A DNA stretch of 64,000 bases from Kitasatospora humi (lineage in GTDB: Bacteria; Actinomycetota; Actinomycetes; Streptomycetales; Streptomycetaceae). The number at the start of each line of letters is the position of its first letter. Position 1 is the first letter of the stretch. The stretch is from positions 124,001-188,000 of the forward strand of contig NZ_JAJJPA010000006.1 of the NCBI RefSeq assembly GCF_020907985.1. Reading direction: 5' to 3'. The notes under the pieces were generated by a model. The model was not told the DNA's origin. It ran no database searches and worked only from the letters and a program-made list of their open reading frames with translations. Shown here one piece after another: positions 33,420-41,644 of the stretch. The position numbers and the translations under genes were made by a program.

Positions 33420-34925
33420 CTACCGCTCCGGGTAGCGCCGCGGCGTCCACACCACCTCGGTGCCACCGCCGCGCCGCACCGCCTGGGTCTGCGAGGAGCC
33501 GATCAGCAGGATGGTCCGCATGTCCACCTCGGCCGGGTCGAGCTCGGCCAGCTTCACCGTGCGCACCCGCTCGGTCGGCCCGCCGACGTCCCGGGCCATC
33601 ACCACCGGGGTGTCCGGGGCGCGGTGCTCCAGCAGCACGTCGCGGGCCAGGCCCACCTGGGCGGTGCGGCTCTTGGAACCGGGGTTGTAGAGCGCCAGCA
33701 CCAGGTCGGCGGCGGCCGCGGCCCGCAGCCGCTCGGCCACCACGGACCACGGCTTGAGCCGGTCGGAGAGCGAGACCACGGCGTAGTCGTGGCCCAGCGG
33801 CGCACCGGCCCGGGAGGCGGCGGCGTGCGCGGCGGTCATGCCCGGCACGATCCGCACCGGCACCTCGCGGTACGGCTCCTGGCAGGCCACTTCCAGCACG
33901 GCCGTGGCCATCGCGAAGACGCCCGGGTCACCGGAGGAGACCACCGCGACCCGCCGGCCGCGCCGGGCCAGGTCGAGGGCGAACTCCGCGCGCTCGGACT
34001 CCACCTTGTTGTCCGAGCCGTGCCGCAGCTGTCCGGGACGGACCGGCACCCGGTCCAGGTAGGTGGTGTAGCCGACCAGGTCGGTGGCGGCGGCCAGCAC
34101 CCCGCGCGCCTCCGCGGTCAGCCAGAGCGGCCCGGCCGGACCCGTGCCGACCACCACGACCTCGCCCCGCTCGGGAGCCGGCTTGGGGTGGTTGATCCGG
34201 CTGGGCAGTACGGCGACCGAGAAGTACGGCACGCCGTCCGGGTCGATCTCCGCCAGCTTGCCGGTGCGCTCGCCGGGCATGGTGGCCCGCTCGACGTACC
34301 GGGCCTCGTCCAGCCGTCCCGCGCGCTCCAGGGCCCGGCGCACGGTCGGGAAGGTGCGGCCGAGCTTCATCACCACGGCCGAGTCGGTGGCGGCCAGTCG
34401 GGCCGTCAGCTCCTCCTCGGGCAGCGTGCCCGGTATCACCGTCAGCACCTCCTCCGCCTCCACCAGCGGCTCGCCCAGCCGGGCGGCGGCCGCGCTGATC
34501 GAGGTCACCCCGGGGATCACCTCGGTCGGGTAGCGGTGCGCCAGGCGCTTGTGCATGTGCTGGTAGGAACCGTAGAAGAGCGGGTCGCCCTCCGCCAGCA
34601 CGGCGACGGTGCGGCCGGCGTCCAGGTGGGCGGCCAGCCGGGCGGCGGCCTCCTCGTAGAACTCCTCCAACGCGCCCCGGTAGCCGCCCGGGTGGTCGGT
34701 GGTCTCCACGGTGATCGGGTAGACCAGCTTCTCCTCGATCTGGTCGCCGCTCAGGTGGGGGGCGGCGATCGAGCGGGCGATCGAACGGCCGTGCCGGGCG
34801 CTGTGGTAGGCGATGACATCGGCCTTCGCGATCACCTGGGCGGCGCGCAGGGTGAGCAGGTCGGGGTCACCGGGGCCGAGCCCGACCCCGTACAGCCGAC
34901 CGGTGACTTCCTGACTATCCGTCAC
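33420..34925 (-). CDS. cobIJ: Fused precorrin-2 C20- / precorrin-3B C17-methyltransferase
   Basis: 501 residues. Residues ~8-240 are CobI (GRLYGVGLGPGDPDLLTLRA, EGDPLFYGSY). Residues ~253-490 are CobJ (VVVVGTGPAGPLWLTAEARG, SSGDPGVFAMA, HDYAVVSLSDRLKPW). Both are tetrapyrrole methylases. CobI methylates C20 of precorrin-2; CobJ methylates C17 and drives ring contraction. The fusion is standard in actinomycetes. The GTG start overlaps the cobH stop by 4 nt. Confidence 0.95.
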   Translation of the reverse strand: MTDSQEVTGRLYGVGLGPGDPDLLTLRAAQVIAKADVIAYHSARHGRSIARSIAAPHLSGDQIEEKLVYPITVETTDHPGGYRGALEEFYEEAAARLAAHLDAGRTVAVLAEGDPLFYGSYQHMHKRLAHRYPTEVIPGVTSISAAAARLGEPLVEAEEVLTVIPGTLPEEELTARLAATDSAVVMKLGRTFPTVRRALERAGRLDEARYVERATMPGERTGKLAEIDPDGVPYFSVAVLPSRINHPKPAPERGEVVVVGTGPAGPLWLTAEARGVLAAATDLVGYTTYLDRVPVRPGQLRHGSDNKVESERAEFALDLARRGRRVAVVSSGDPGVFAMATAVLEVACQEPYREVPVRIVPGMTAAHAAASRAGAPLGHDYAVVSLSDRLKPWSVVAERLRAAAAADLVLALYNPGSKSRTAQVGLARDVLLEHRAPDTPVVMARDVGGPTERVRTVKLAELDPAEVDMRTILLIGSSQTQAVRRGGGTEVVWTPRRYPER

Positions 34926-35548
34926 TCGACCTCACTCGCAATCGCGTTGAGGGCGGCTGCGGCGATCGCGCTGCCGCCGCGGCGGCCGGTCACCACGATG
35001 TGCTCCAGGCCGGACGGGTGCTCGGCGAGCGCCTGCTTGGACTCGGCGGCGCCGACGAAGCCGACCGGCACACCGATCACCGCCGCCGGGCGGGGCGCGC
35101 CGGCCTCGATCATCTCCAGCAGGCGGAACAGCGAGGTGGGGGCGTTGCCGACGGCCACCACCGAGCCCGCCAGCTTGTCGCGCCACAGCTCCATGGCGGC
35201 CGCGCTGCGGGTGGTGCCCAGCTCGGCCGCGAGCGCCGGCACGGACGGGTCGGAGAGGGTGCAGATCACCTCGTTGTCGGCGGGCAGCCGCTTTCGGGTC
35301 ACGCCGCTGGCCACCATCGAGACGTCGCAGAGGATCGGCGCACCGGCGCGCAGTGCGGCGCGTGCGTCGGCCACCACGTTGGGGGTCCAGAGCAGGTCCT
35401 TGACCAGGTCGGTCATCCCGCAGGCATGGATCATGCGCACCGCGACCTGTGCCACGTCGGCCGGGAGGGCGGCGAGGTCGGCCTCGGCGCGGATGGTGGC
35501 AAAGGACTCGCGGTAGATCGCCGCACCGTCCTTCTCGTACTCGATCAC
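34922..35548 (-). CDS. cobH: Precorrin-8X methylmutase
   Basis: 208 residues, the family's normal size. YEKDGAAIYRESFATIRAEA, VRMIHACGMTDLV with the active-site His, and DVSMVASGVTRKRLP, then GVPVGFVGAAESK are diagnostic of CobH/CbiC, which moves the C11 methyl to C12 to give hydrogenobyrinic acid. The GTG at 35548, right after GGAGGA, overlaps the cobG stop (GTGA). Order cobG-cobH-cobIJ. Confidence 0.95.
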   Translation of the reverse strand: MIEYEKDGAAIYRESFATIRAEADLAALPADVAQVAVRMIHACGMTDLVKDLLWTPNVVADARAALRAGAPILCDVSMVASGVTRKRLPADNEVICTLSDPSVPALAAELGTTRSAAAMELWRDKLAGSVVAVGNAPTSLFRLLEMIEAGAPRPAAVIGVPVGFVGAAESKQALAEHPSGLEHIVVTGRRGGSAIAAAALNAIASEVE

Positions 35549-36825
35549 GGGGTCCTCCGGGCCGCGGCGACTGCCGCTGCCATCTGTTGGGTCGTCACTT
35601 CTGTTGTGCTGCCGGTCGGTTGGGAGATCAGATAGCCGCTCGGTCCGGTGGCCAGCACGTCCACCCAGGCACCGGTCGGGTGGCCGCAGCGGCGCGGACA
35701 GCCGGACCAGTGGACGGGCAGCAGCTCCCCGCCCGCAGTGGTGCCGCCAGCGGGCAGCAGCTCTCCGCCGGCGGCGGCGCCGCCATCGAGGGCCCCGGTC
35801 GCGTCGGCGCGCACATCGGCGAGCGACTTGGCGCAGCCCGGCGCGCCGGTGCAGGCGGTGGCGCCCTCCCAGGGCGAGCGGGGGTCGGTGCGCAGGCCGA
35901 GTGCGGCGAGTCGGGGCAGCACCGCCGGGTCGGCGCCGGGCAGGACGACGGTGCGCCAGGGGGTGACCCGCAGCTCGCTCCCGGCCGTCGTCGCCGCGTC
36001 GGCCAGCGCCCGCCACTGCTCGGCGGTGGCCCGGCCGAACCGCAGGCCCGCGCCGAGTGCGCCGGCCTGGGCCCCCACCACGGGTCGACGGCCGGTCAGC
36101 TCCGGCAGCGGGCGGCGCGTCAGGCCGAGCCTGGTCGCGAGCCGGGTGCCGTCCGGGTCGGCCTCGCGCACCCGCCAGGCGCCGTCGGCCAGCTCCAGGA
36201 ACGCCTCGGCTGCCCGCAGCGCGGCCCGAGGGCCGTCCGTCGTCCCGGCGCACCAGTCGGCGCGGCCGAGGCGCAGCAGGGCGCTGCCGTCGGGGCGGGC
36301 GATCAGGGTCAGGTCGGCGTCCAACGCGGCGACGTCACCGCGGCCGTCGTCCAGGGCGAACAGGAACCGGCCGGAGAGCGCGCGGGCGGTCTCGGAGGCG
36401 CAGAGCAGCGCGTCCAGTTCGCGGATCCACGGCCGCAGGTCGATGCCGCCGTCGAGGCCCGCCAGCGGGGTGGCGACGATGTTGCGCACCCGGTCGTGAC
36501 TCAGCGACGGCAGCAGCGCCGCCTCGGTCAGCCGGGCCGCGAGTTCCGCACCCGCGTCCGCCGCCAGCCCGCGCAGCTGGACGTTTCCGCGCGAGGTGGC
36601 CTCCAACGCCCCGTCACCCAGGTCGTCGGCCGCCGCCGCCAGGGCGCGCGCCTGCTCGGCCGTCAGCAGTCCGCCCGGGATCCGGACCCGCGCCAACGCC
36701 CCGTCATCCGCCGCGTGCAGCCGCAGTGCCCCGGGGCAGCCGTCGTCACGGCCCCGACCTGCGCTTTCGCGGGCAGGCTCCGGGGCGGCGAGTGAGGGTG
36801 ACATGGCCGCGAGCATACCGATCAT
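35545..36825 (-). CDS. cobG: Precorrin-3B synthase
   Basis: About 426 residues, nitrite/sulfite reductase ferredoxin-like family. SRGNVQLRGLA is the first half-domain signature, and the cluster ligands are visible as CTGAPGC (C-x5-C) and CPRRC (C-x3-C), which bind a 4Fe-4S cluster. CobG uses oxygen to convert precorrin-3A to 3B, so it marks the aerobic pathway. Start: ATG 36825 or ATG 36804 (MSPSLAAP); a GGGAGGAGGG lies 15 nt before the former. The open frame reaches 37080 but the extra part is unlike the family. First gene of the cobG-cobH-cobIJ operon. Confidence 0.92.
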   Translation of the reverse strand: MIGMLAAMSPSLAAPEPARESAGRGRDDGCPGALRLHAADDGALARVRIPGGLLTAEQARALAAAADDLGDGALEATSRGNVQLRGLAADAGAELAARLTEAALLPSLSHDRVRNIVATPLAGLDGGIDLRPWIRELDALLCASETARALSGRFLFALDDGRGDVAALDADLTLIARPDGSALLRLGRADWCAGTTDGPRAALRAAEAFLELADGAWRVREADPDGTRLATRLGLTRRPLPELTGRRPVVGAQAGALGAGLRFGRATAEQWRALADAATTAGSELRVTPWRTVVLPGADPAVLPRLAALGLRTDPRSPWEGATACTGAPGCAKSLADVRADATGALDGGAAAGGELLPAGGTTAGGELLPVHWSGCPRRCGHPTGAWVDVLATGPSGYLISQPTGSTTEVTTQQMAAAVAAARRTP

Positions 36826-37188
36826 CCGACCAGACGTATGCCCTCCTCCCAGCGTGATCCATATCTCCACACGCCGCCCTATCGATTTCTCATATCCCCT
36901 GCGCCGATAATCCCACCGGCGCGCGCTCCAATCGCACCCCGAGCGCCCCCAGTTCCACGCGTTGCTCGCACTCCTCGCGCTGCCCCGAAGCCATGTCGCA
37001 AGCCCAGCGCCACGTCCCGCCCACGGCTCCGCGCCGCACGGCTCCGCACCGCCCGATCGACGCAGCCGCCCGATCGACACAGCTGCCCGGTCGAGGCAGC
37101 CACCCGATCGACGCAGCCGCCCGATCGACGCGGTCGCCGAGCCCGACCTCGATCACAACCCGCAGACCAGGACCACCGAGGAGAACCG
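36826..37188. other. Divergent intergenic region of cobG and the CHAP gene
   Basis: 363 bp. The 36840-36920 part is noticeably richer in A/T (GATATGG and TATGAG on the minus strand) and probably holds the cobG promoter. No cobalamin-riboswitch core or B12 box is visible. 37050-37134 holds a 17-bp tandem array. GAGGAGAA at 37178-37185 is the ribosome binding site of the CHAP gene. Confidence 0.6.
37050..37134. repeat. Five tandem 17-bp units with CGATCG cores
   Basis: Units close to CGCCCGATCGACGCAGC at 37050, 37067, 37084, 37101 and 37118. Units 1, 2, 4 and 5 keep the CGATCG palindrome; unit 3 has CGGTCG. The array ends 54 bp before the CHAP gene start. The period is not an integral number of helix turns. 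Confidence 0.85.
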
Positions 37189-38895
37189 GTGAACCTCAAG
37201 CAACTCGTCCGCCACTTAGCCGCGTTGGCCGCCGCCGTGCTGGTGGCCGGCCTGCTCGCCTTCTGCCGAGCCCCCGCCGCGGCCGCGGCGGCCGGTGGCG
37301 ACGCGGCCTCCCTCGCCGCCGCCAACATCGGCAAGACCGCCGGTACGTGCGCCAACGACCCGACCCACAACAGCCTCGGCGGTTCCCAGTTCGAGCACAG
37401 CTGCTCCGGCGGCTACTCGGGCGGCCCCGAGTACTGGTGCGCCGACTTCGCCATGTGGGTCTGGGAGAACTCCGGCTTCTACACGGGCGGCCTGGACGCC
37501 GCCGCCGCGAGCTTCCAGACCTACGGGTTCAACAACGGCACCCAGCACACCTCGACCGCGTACGACCCGAAGCCGGGTGACGCCGTCGAGTACGGCAGCG
37601 TCTACGACTCCTCGATCCACCACGTCGGACTGGTGACCGCGGTGAACCCCGACGGCTCGATCACCACCGCCAACGGCGACTGGGACGGCACCACCGGCAC
37701 CGGCTCGATGGCCGGCTTCGCGGTCAGCTCCCACGTGGCGTCCATCACCATATCCGCCTCCCAGAAGGCGGTCGGCGACGAGCCCGGCAGCGTGGACCCC
37801 GGCGACGGCTACTACATCGTCGGCTACACCACCCCCGTCGCCAGCGGCACCGGCAACAACCCGCCACCGGTCCCGGGCGGCAACCCGTACAGCCCGAGCC
37901 AGGTCTGCGGCAGCGGCTACGGCGTGATCGACTCGCACAGCCTCGGCAACGCCGTCGTCTTCCTGCTCTACGACTCCTCCACCGGCCGCAACTGCGTGAC
38001 CACGCTGGCGGACGACCCGACCGGCGCGGCCTCGATGAGCTCCACCCTGGCGGTCCAGGGCGGGCCCTCCACCAGCGACTCGGGCAGCTACACCTACTAC
38101 GCCGGCCCGGTCACCGAGTACGCCCCCAACTCCTGCGTGCAGTGGGGCGGTTCGTACGCCGGAAGCTCCTGGACCAGCGGCTGGGGCCACTGCGGCACCG
38201 GCTCCGGCGCCCCCGGACCGGTCGGCAGCAACGTCTACACCCCGACCCAGGTCTGCGGCAGCGGCTACGGCGTGATCGACTCGCACGGCCTGGGCGGCGC
38301 CACCGTCTACCTGCTGTACAACGGCTCCACCGGCCAGAACTGCGTCACCACGCTGGCCGCCGACCCCGGCGGCGCCGTCGCGATGAACGCCACCCTCGCC
38401 GTCCAGGGCGGCGCCTCGGCCGCCAACCCGGGCAACTTCACCTACTACGCCGGCCCGGTGACCGAATACGCCCCCAACTCCTGCGTGCAGTGGGGCGGTT
38501 CGTACGCCGGAAGCTCCTGGACCAGCAGCTGGGGCCACTGCGGCACCGGCTCCCCCACCCCCTCCCCCGCCACCGGCAACCCGTACACGGCCGGGCAGGT
38601 CTGCGGCAGCGGCTACTCGGTGATCGACACCCACAGCCTGGGCGACGCCGCCGTCTACCTCCTCTACGACGCCTCGACCGGCACCAACTGCGTCACCACG
38701 CTGGCCGCCGATCCCGGCGGCGCCGTCACGATGAACGCCACCCTCGCCGTCCAGGGCGGCGCCTCGGCCGCCAACCCGGGCAGCTTCACCTATTACGCCG
38801 GCCCGGTGCGCGAGTACGCCCCGGCCACCTGCGTGGAGTGGGGCGGCGCGTACGGCGGCGCCTCCTGGACCAGTGGCTGGTCGCACTGCGGCTGA
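37189..38895 (+). CDS. Secreted CHAP-domain protein with three C-terminal four-Cys modules
   Basis: 568 residues. A signal peptide (LVRHLAALAAAVLVAGLLAF, ending near APAAAAA) precedes a CHAP amidase/endopeptidase domain (~40-215) with Cys84 in EYWCADFAMWVWENSG and His144 or His145 in HHVGLVTAV, which should cut peptidoglycan peptides. Three ~116-residue modules follow (from ~231, 347 and 463), each with four Cys (VCGSG, NCVTT, CVQW/CVEW, HCG) and nearly identical sequence. These modules resemble spore-associated protein A of streptomycetes as I recall it. GTG start after GAGGAGAA. It probably acts in the spore wall or aerial hyphae. Confidence 0.85.
   Translation: MNLKQLVRHLAALAAAVLVAGLLAFCRAPAAAAAAGGDAASLAAANIGKTAGTCANDPTHNSLGGSQFEHSCSGGYSGGPEYWCADFAMWVWENSGFYTGGLDAAAASFQTYGFNNGTQHTSTAYDPKPGDAVEYGSVYDSSIHHVGLVTAVNPDGSITTANGDWDGTTGTGSMAGFAVSSHVASITISASQKAVGDEPGSVDPGDGYYIVGYTTPVASGTGNNPPPVPGGNPYSPSQVCGSGYGVIDSHSLGNAVVFLLYDSSTGRNCVTTLADDPTGAASMSSTLAVQGGPSTSDSGSYTYYAGPVTEYAPNSCVQWGGSYAGSSWTSGWGHCGTGSGAPGPVGSNVYTPTQVCGSGYGVIDSHGLGGATVYLLYNGSTGQNCVTTLAADPGGAVAMNATLAVQGGASAANPGNFTYYAGPVTEYAPNSCVQWGGSYAGSSWTSSWGHCGTGSPTPSPATGNPYTAGQVCGSGYSVIDTHSLGDAAVYLLYDASTGTNCVTTLAADPGGAVTMNATLAVQGGASAANPGSFTYYAGPVREYAPATCVEWGGAYGGASWTSGWSHCG
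37881..38895 (+). repeat. Three 348-bp in-frame tandem repeats
   Basis: Units start near 37881, 38229 and 38577. The DNA itself is highly similar, including long identical blocks around the SCVQWGGSYAGSSW-coding part of units 1 and 2 and the DPGGAV-coding part of units 2 and 3. This implies recent duplication or gene conversion. Confidence 0.85.
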
Positions 38896-38945
38896 CCGGC
38901 CACCGACCCGCCGCCGGCACCCCAGCCGGATCCCCCGCACCCCAC

Positions 38946-38980
38946 CCGGGTCCCCGGAGCCCCGCGCTCCGGGGACCCGG
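38946..38980. terminator. Hairpin terminator of the CHAP gene
   Basis: CCGGGTCCCCGGAG pairs perfectly with CTCCGGGGACCCGG around a 7-nt loop, 50 nt after the stop. Confidence 0.75.
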
Positions 38981-39499
38981 CGCGTTCACCGCTCCGCGGC
39001 CACACCACCTCCGAACACCGGGCACCGCCATGGACACCGCCACCGCCACCGCCACCGCCACCGCCACCGCCGGCGACACCACCACCGACGCCGCCACCGA
39101 CACCCGCCCGTCCGCAGCCGCTGCGAGCCCGGGTTTCTGGCCCCGCGCCGAATCGTCTGTCATGCTGGGTGAAGTGTTTGTCCGGTTTGTACCTCTTGTA
39201 CCGCTCGCAGCCCCGCAGGCGCACATCCGCCGCCCGGCGGACCAGCGCCATTTCGGCCAGCCTGTCCAAAACGGACTCCAGCCGTTCGCAGCTGCGGCAC
39301 CGCAGCGACCGCAAGGTCGGCACGACCTGTTGCCGGGCCGCACTTCGGATTCTTCGCCAGCACGGGTCTGACCTCACAAGTCGGCGATTTGCCACGAGGT
39401 TGGATGAACGTACGATGACCACTACTACGCAACACGCGTAGAGTTCCTAGAACGTCCGTTTTGGCCTATTCCCCGTTTCCCTCGCACGGAGAACCACCT
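38981..39499. other. 519-bp region upstream of the nucleobase permease
   Basis: Holds CACCGC six times in exact tandem (39035-39070), then about 400 bp of lower GC content. TTGTACC occurs twice 9 bp apart (39187 and 39196), and CTACGC/GCGTAG form a small dyad near 39430. Several open frames cross it on both strands but none has a ribosome binding site or a recognisable domain. Promoter elements of the permease are probably within the last 300 bp. Confidence 0.5.
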
Positions 39500-40972
39500 A
39501 TGGACAATCTGTCCACCGCCGACTCCAGCGGCGCCATCGAGACCCGCGGCATCGAGCCCGTTCCGGACCACGAGCGCCACGGCCGGGTCCGGGAGCTCTT
39601 CCCGACCTGGGTCGCGGCCAACATCAGCGTGTTGCTGCTCACCATGGGTGCGGCCCTGGTGGTCTTCAACTCGCTGAACTTCTGGCAGGTCCTGGTCGTC
39701 GCCGCGTGCGCCGCGGTCGTCTCGTTCGGCCTGGTCGGAGTGCTCTCGGTCTCCGGCAAGTGGGGCGGCGCGCCCGGTGCCACGCTCTCCCGGGCGACCT
39801 TCGGGGTGCGCGGCAACCTGTTCCCCGGTGCCATCCTCTGGATCGCCCGGTTCGGCTGGGAGACGATCAACGCGGTCACCGGCGCCTACGCCGTGCTGAC
39901 CGTGCTCAACCTGCTCTTCGGCATCAAGAGCAACGACGCACTCATCGTGGTCACCCTGCTGCTCTTCGTCGCCTGCACCTTCCTGGTCAGCGGCATGGGC
40001 CGCAAGGTGCTGAACATCTGCAACAAGTGGTCGACCTACCTGTTCGGCCTGTTCAGCGTGCTGGTGCTGGCCTACCTGGTGGCCACCATCCACTGGGGCG
40101 ACGTCTTCGCCAAGCCCGCCGGGACGACCGCGATGATGGTCGCCGGTGTCGGCACGATCGCGGCCGGCGGCATCAGCTGGGTGCCCACCGGCCCCGACTT
40201 CACCCGCTACCTGCCGCACCGGGCCTCCGGCAAGCGGATCGTGGGCGCGACGGTGTCCGGCGCCGGCCTGGTGATGGTTCCGATGGTGCTGATGGGCGCC
40301 GTGATGGCGGTCGCCACCCCGGGGCTGGCCAAGGCCCAGGACCCGGTCTCCTTCCTCGGTGACCTGCTGCCGACCTGGCTGGCGGTGCCGTACCTGCTCA
40401 CCGCCATCGTGGGCATGCTGCTGATCAACAGCCTGTCGATGTACTCGGCCGGTTTCACCGCCCAGACCATGGGTGTGAAGCTGCCGCGCGCCATGGCCGT
40501 GAGCATCAACGCGGTGATCTCGCTGGTCGCCGGCGGGCTGCTGATGCTGGTGGCCAGCAGCTTCCTCGGCTCCTTCATCACCTTCCTGATCCTGCTCGCG
40601 GTCTCCTTCTCCGCCTGGATCGGTGTCTACGCCGTCGACATGTACCGCCGCCGCTCCCGCGCGGTGCGCTACGACGCCGAGGCCCTGATGGACACCGGCC
40701 CCACCAGCCGCTACTGGTACGTCGGCGGCTTCTGCTGGCAGGCGATGACGGCCTGGGGCGTCGCGCTGCTCGCCGGTCTCAGCTTCACCAGCTGCGACTG
40801 GTTCTCCGGCCCGCTCTCCAGCACCCCGATCGGCAAGTACGGCCTCGGCTGGATGGCCACCATCGTGGTCTCCGCCGTGATCATGGCCGTCCTCCCGACC
40901 CCGCGCGAGAACGCCCCGGCCACCGCCGAGCCGACCCCGAGCGCCGCCGAGCGCGAGAAGGTCGCCGCGTAA
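39500..40972 (+). CDS. NCS1-family purine/cytosine permease
   Basis: 490 residues with twelve hydrophobic helices. The N-terminus GIEPVPDHERHGR is the classic NCS1 lead-in, followed by FPTWVAANISVLLLTMGAAL, SRATFGVRGN and SWVPTGPDFTRYLP, all conserved in CodB-like cytosine and purine permeases. It imports a nucleobase or related heterocycle by cation symport. ATG 39500 has GGAGA 8 nt upstream. It stands alone between CHAP and the hydrolase pair. The PucR regulator 6.5 kb away is a possible but unproven controller. Confidence 0.88.
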   Translation: MDNLSTADSSGAIETRGIEPVPDHERHGRVRELFPTWVAANISVLLLTMGAALVVFNSLNFWQVLVVAACAAVVSFGLVGVLSVSGKWGGAPGATLSRATFGVRGNLFPGAILWIARFGWETINAVTGAYAVLTVLNLLFGIKSNDALIVVTLLLFVACTFLVSGMGRKVLNICNKWSTYLFGLFSVLVLAYLVATIHWGDVFAKPAGTTAMMVAGVGTIAAGGISWVPTGPDFTRYLPHRASGKRIVGATVSGAGLVMVPMVLMGAVMAVATPGLAKAQDPVSFLGDLLPTWLAVPYLLTAIVGMLLINSLSMYSAGFTAQTMGVKLPRAMAVSINAVISLVAGGLLMLVASSFLGSFITFLILLAVSFSAWIGVYAVDMYRRRSRAVRYDAEALMDTGPTSRYWYVGGFCWQAMTAWGVALLAGLSFTSCDWFSGPLSSTPIGKYGLGWMATIVVSAVIMAVLPTPRENAPATAEPTPSAAEREKVAA

Positions 40973-41014
40973 GGCCCGGCCCCTTCCCGCCCGTTCCGCA
41001 CCGGCACGGCTCCC

Positions 41015-41059
41015 CGGCACCCCTTGGTCGATCGCGTCCCGATCGGCCAAGGGGTGCCG
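41015..41059. terminator. Strong bidirectional terminator
   Basis: CGGCACCCCTTGGTCGATCG pairs with the arm at 41040-41059 over 20 bp with one G-U, around a 5-nt loop. It lies between the convergent permease and a minus-strand gene. Confidence 0.85.
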
Positions 41060-41084
41060 TGCGTTCCCGCACAGGTCGGGACGT

Positions 41085-41567
41085 TCAGTGGGGGATCGCC
41101 CAGACCCGCTCGGGCAGGAAGTAGTACATGCCTTCCAGTCCCTCGGCGGGGATGAACACCGGCCGGGTGAGCAGGTGATCGCCCGCCCGCTGCACGTTGA
41201 CGATCACGCCCAGGGTCTCCGAGCAGGGCACGCCCGCCGTCAGATAGGTGAGGTCGGGGTCGGGCTCACGCGCCTGCGCCCGGTCGAACAGCCACCGTTC
41301 CAGCACGGAGGGCACCTGGCCGACGAGAGCCCTGCCTTCGCCGTGGACCTGCGGGCCGCACAGGGCGTCGACGACGATGCCCCGCAGCCGCTCGCCCGCG
41401 AAACAGAGGAGCAGCCCGAGGTCGTCGCAGACTCGCACCTCGATCGCACCGGTGCTGCCGGGATCCCGACGGAGGCCACCGTCCCGCCCGGTTTCCGCCG
41501 CGACGACGCTCAGCGCCTTCGCGACCTCGTCGGGGCTCATGCCGAAGCGCAGCGGCCCCACGCTCAC
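41085..41567 (-). CDS. Conserved hypothetical protein; N-terminus may be longer
   Basis: 160 residues from GTG 41567: MSVGPLRFGMSPDEVAKALS at the start, VYYFLP-like MYYFLPERVWAIP at the end. I do not know the family; size and fold signs (alternating strands) fit a small immunity- or SUKH-like protein, but this is a guess. The frame continues upstream for 27 codons that read like real protein (ALSEWWWPLRPDDERPQWTL) up to the hydrolase stop, with no ATG, GTG or TTG; GAGGAG lies just before an ATA. The true start may be non-standard. Translation is probably coupled to the upstream hydrolase. Confidence 0.65.
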   Translation of the reverse strand: MSVGPLRFGMSPDEVAKALSVVAAETGRDGGLRRDPGSTGAIEVRVCDDLGLLLCFAGERLRGIVVDALCGPQVHGEGRALVGQVPSVLERWLFDRAQAREPDPDLTYLTAGVPCSETLGVIVNVQRAGDHLLTRPVFIPAEGLEGMYYFLPERVWAIPH

Positions 41568-41644
41568 GAACGGCTCCAGCGTCCACTGCGGCCGCTCGTC
41601 GTCCGGCCGCAGCGGCCACCACCATTCGGACAGCGCCGCGGCGT

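Noticed and set aside
36826..37049. Second cobalamin riboswitch before cobG
   Set aside because: No B12 box or aptamer core on the minus strand.
37050..37134. CRISPR array
   Set aside because: The 17-bp units are directly tandem without spacers and no cas gene is present. No other array was seen in the window.
39030..39371. Open frame starting MDTATATATATATAG
   Set aside because: The start is produced by the CACCGC repeat, there is no ribosome binding site, and the rest has no protein-like character.
39425..41050. 541-codon frame antisense to the NCS1 permease
   Set aside because: His/Gln/Asp-rich composition is that of a reversed membrane-protein gene; no start signal.
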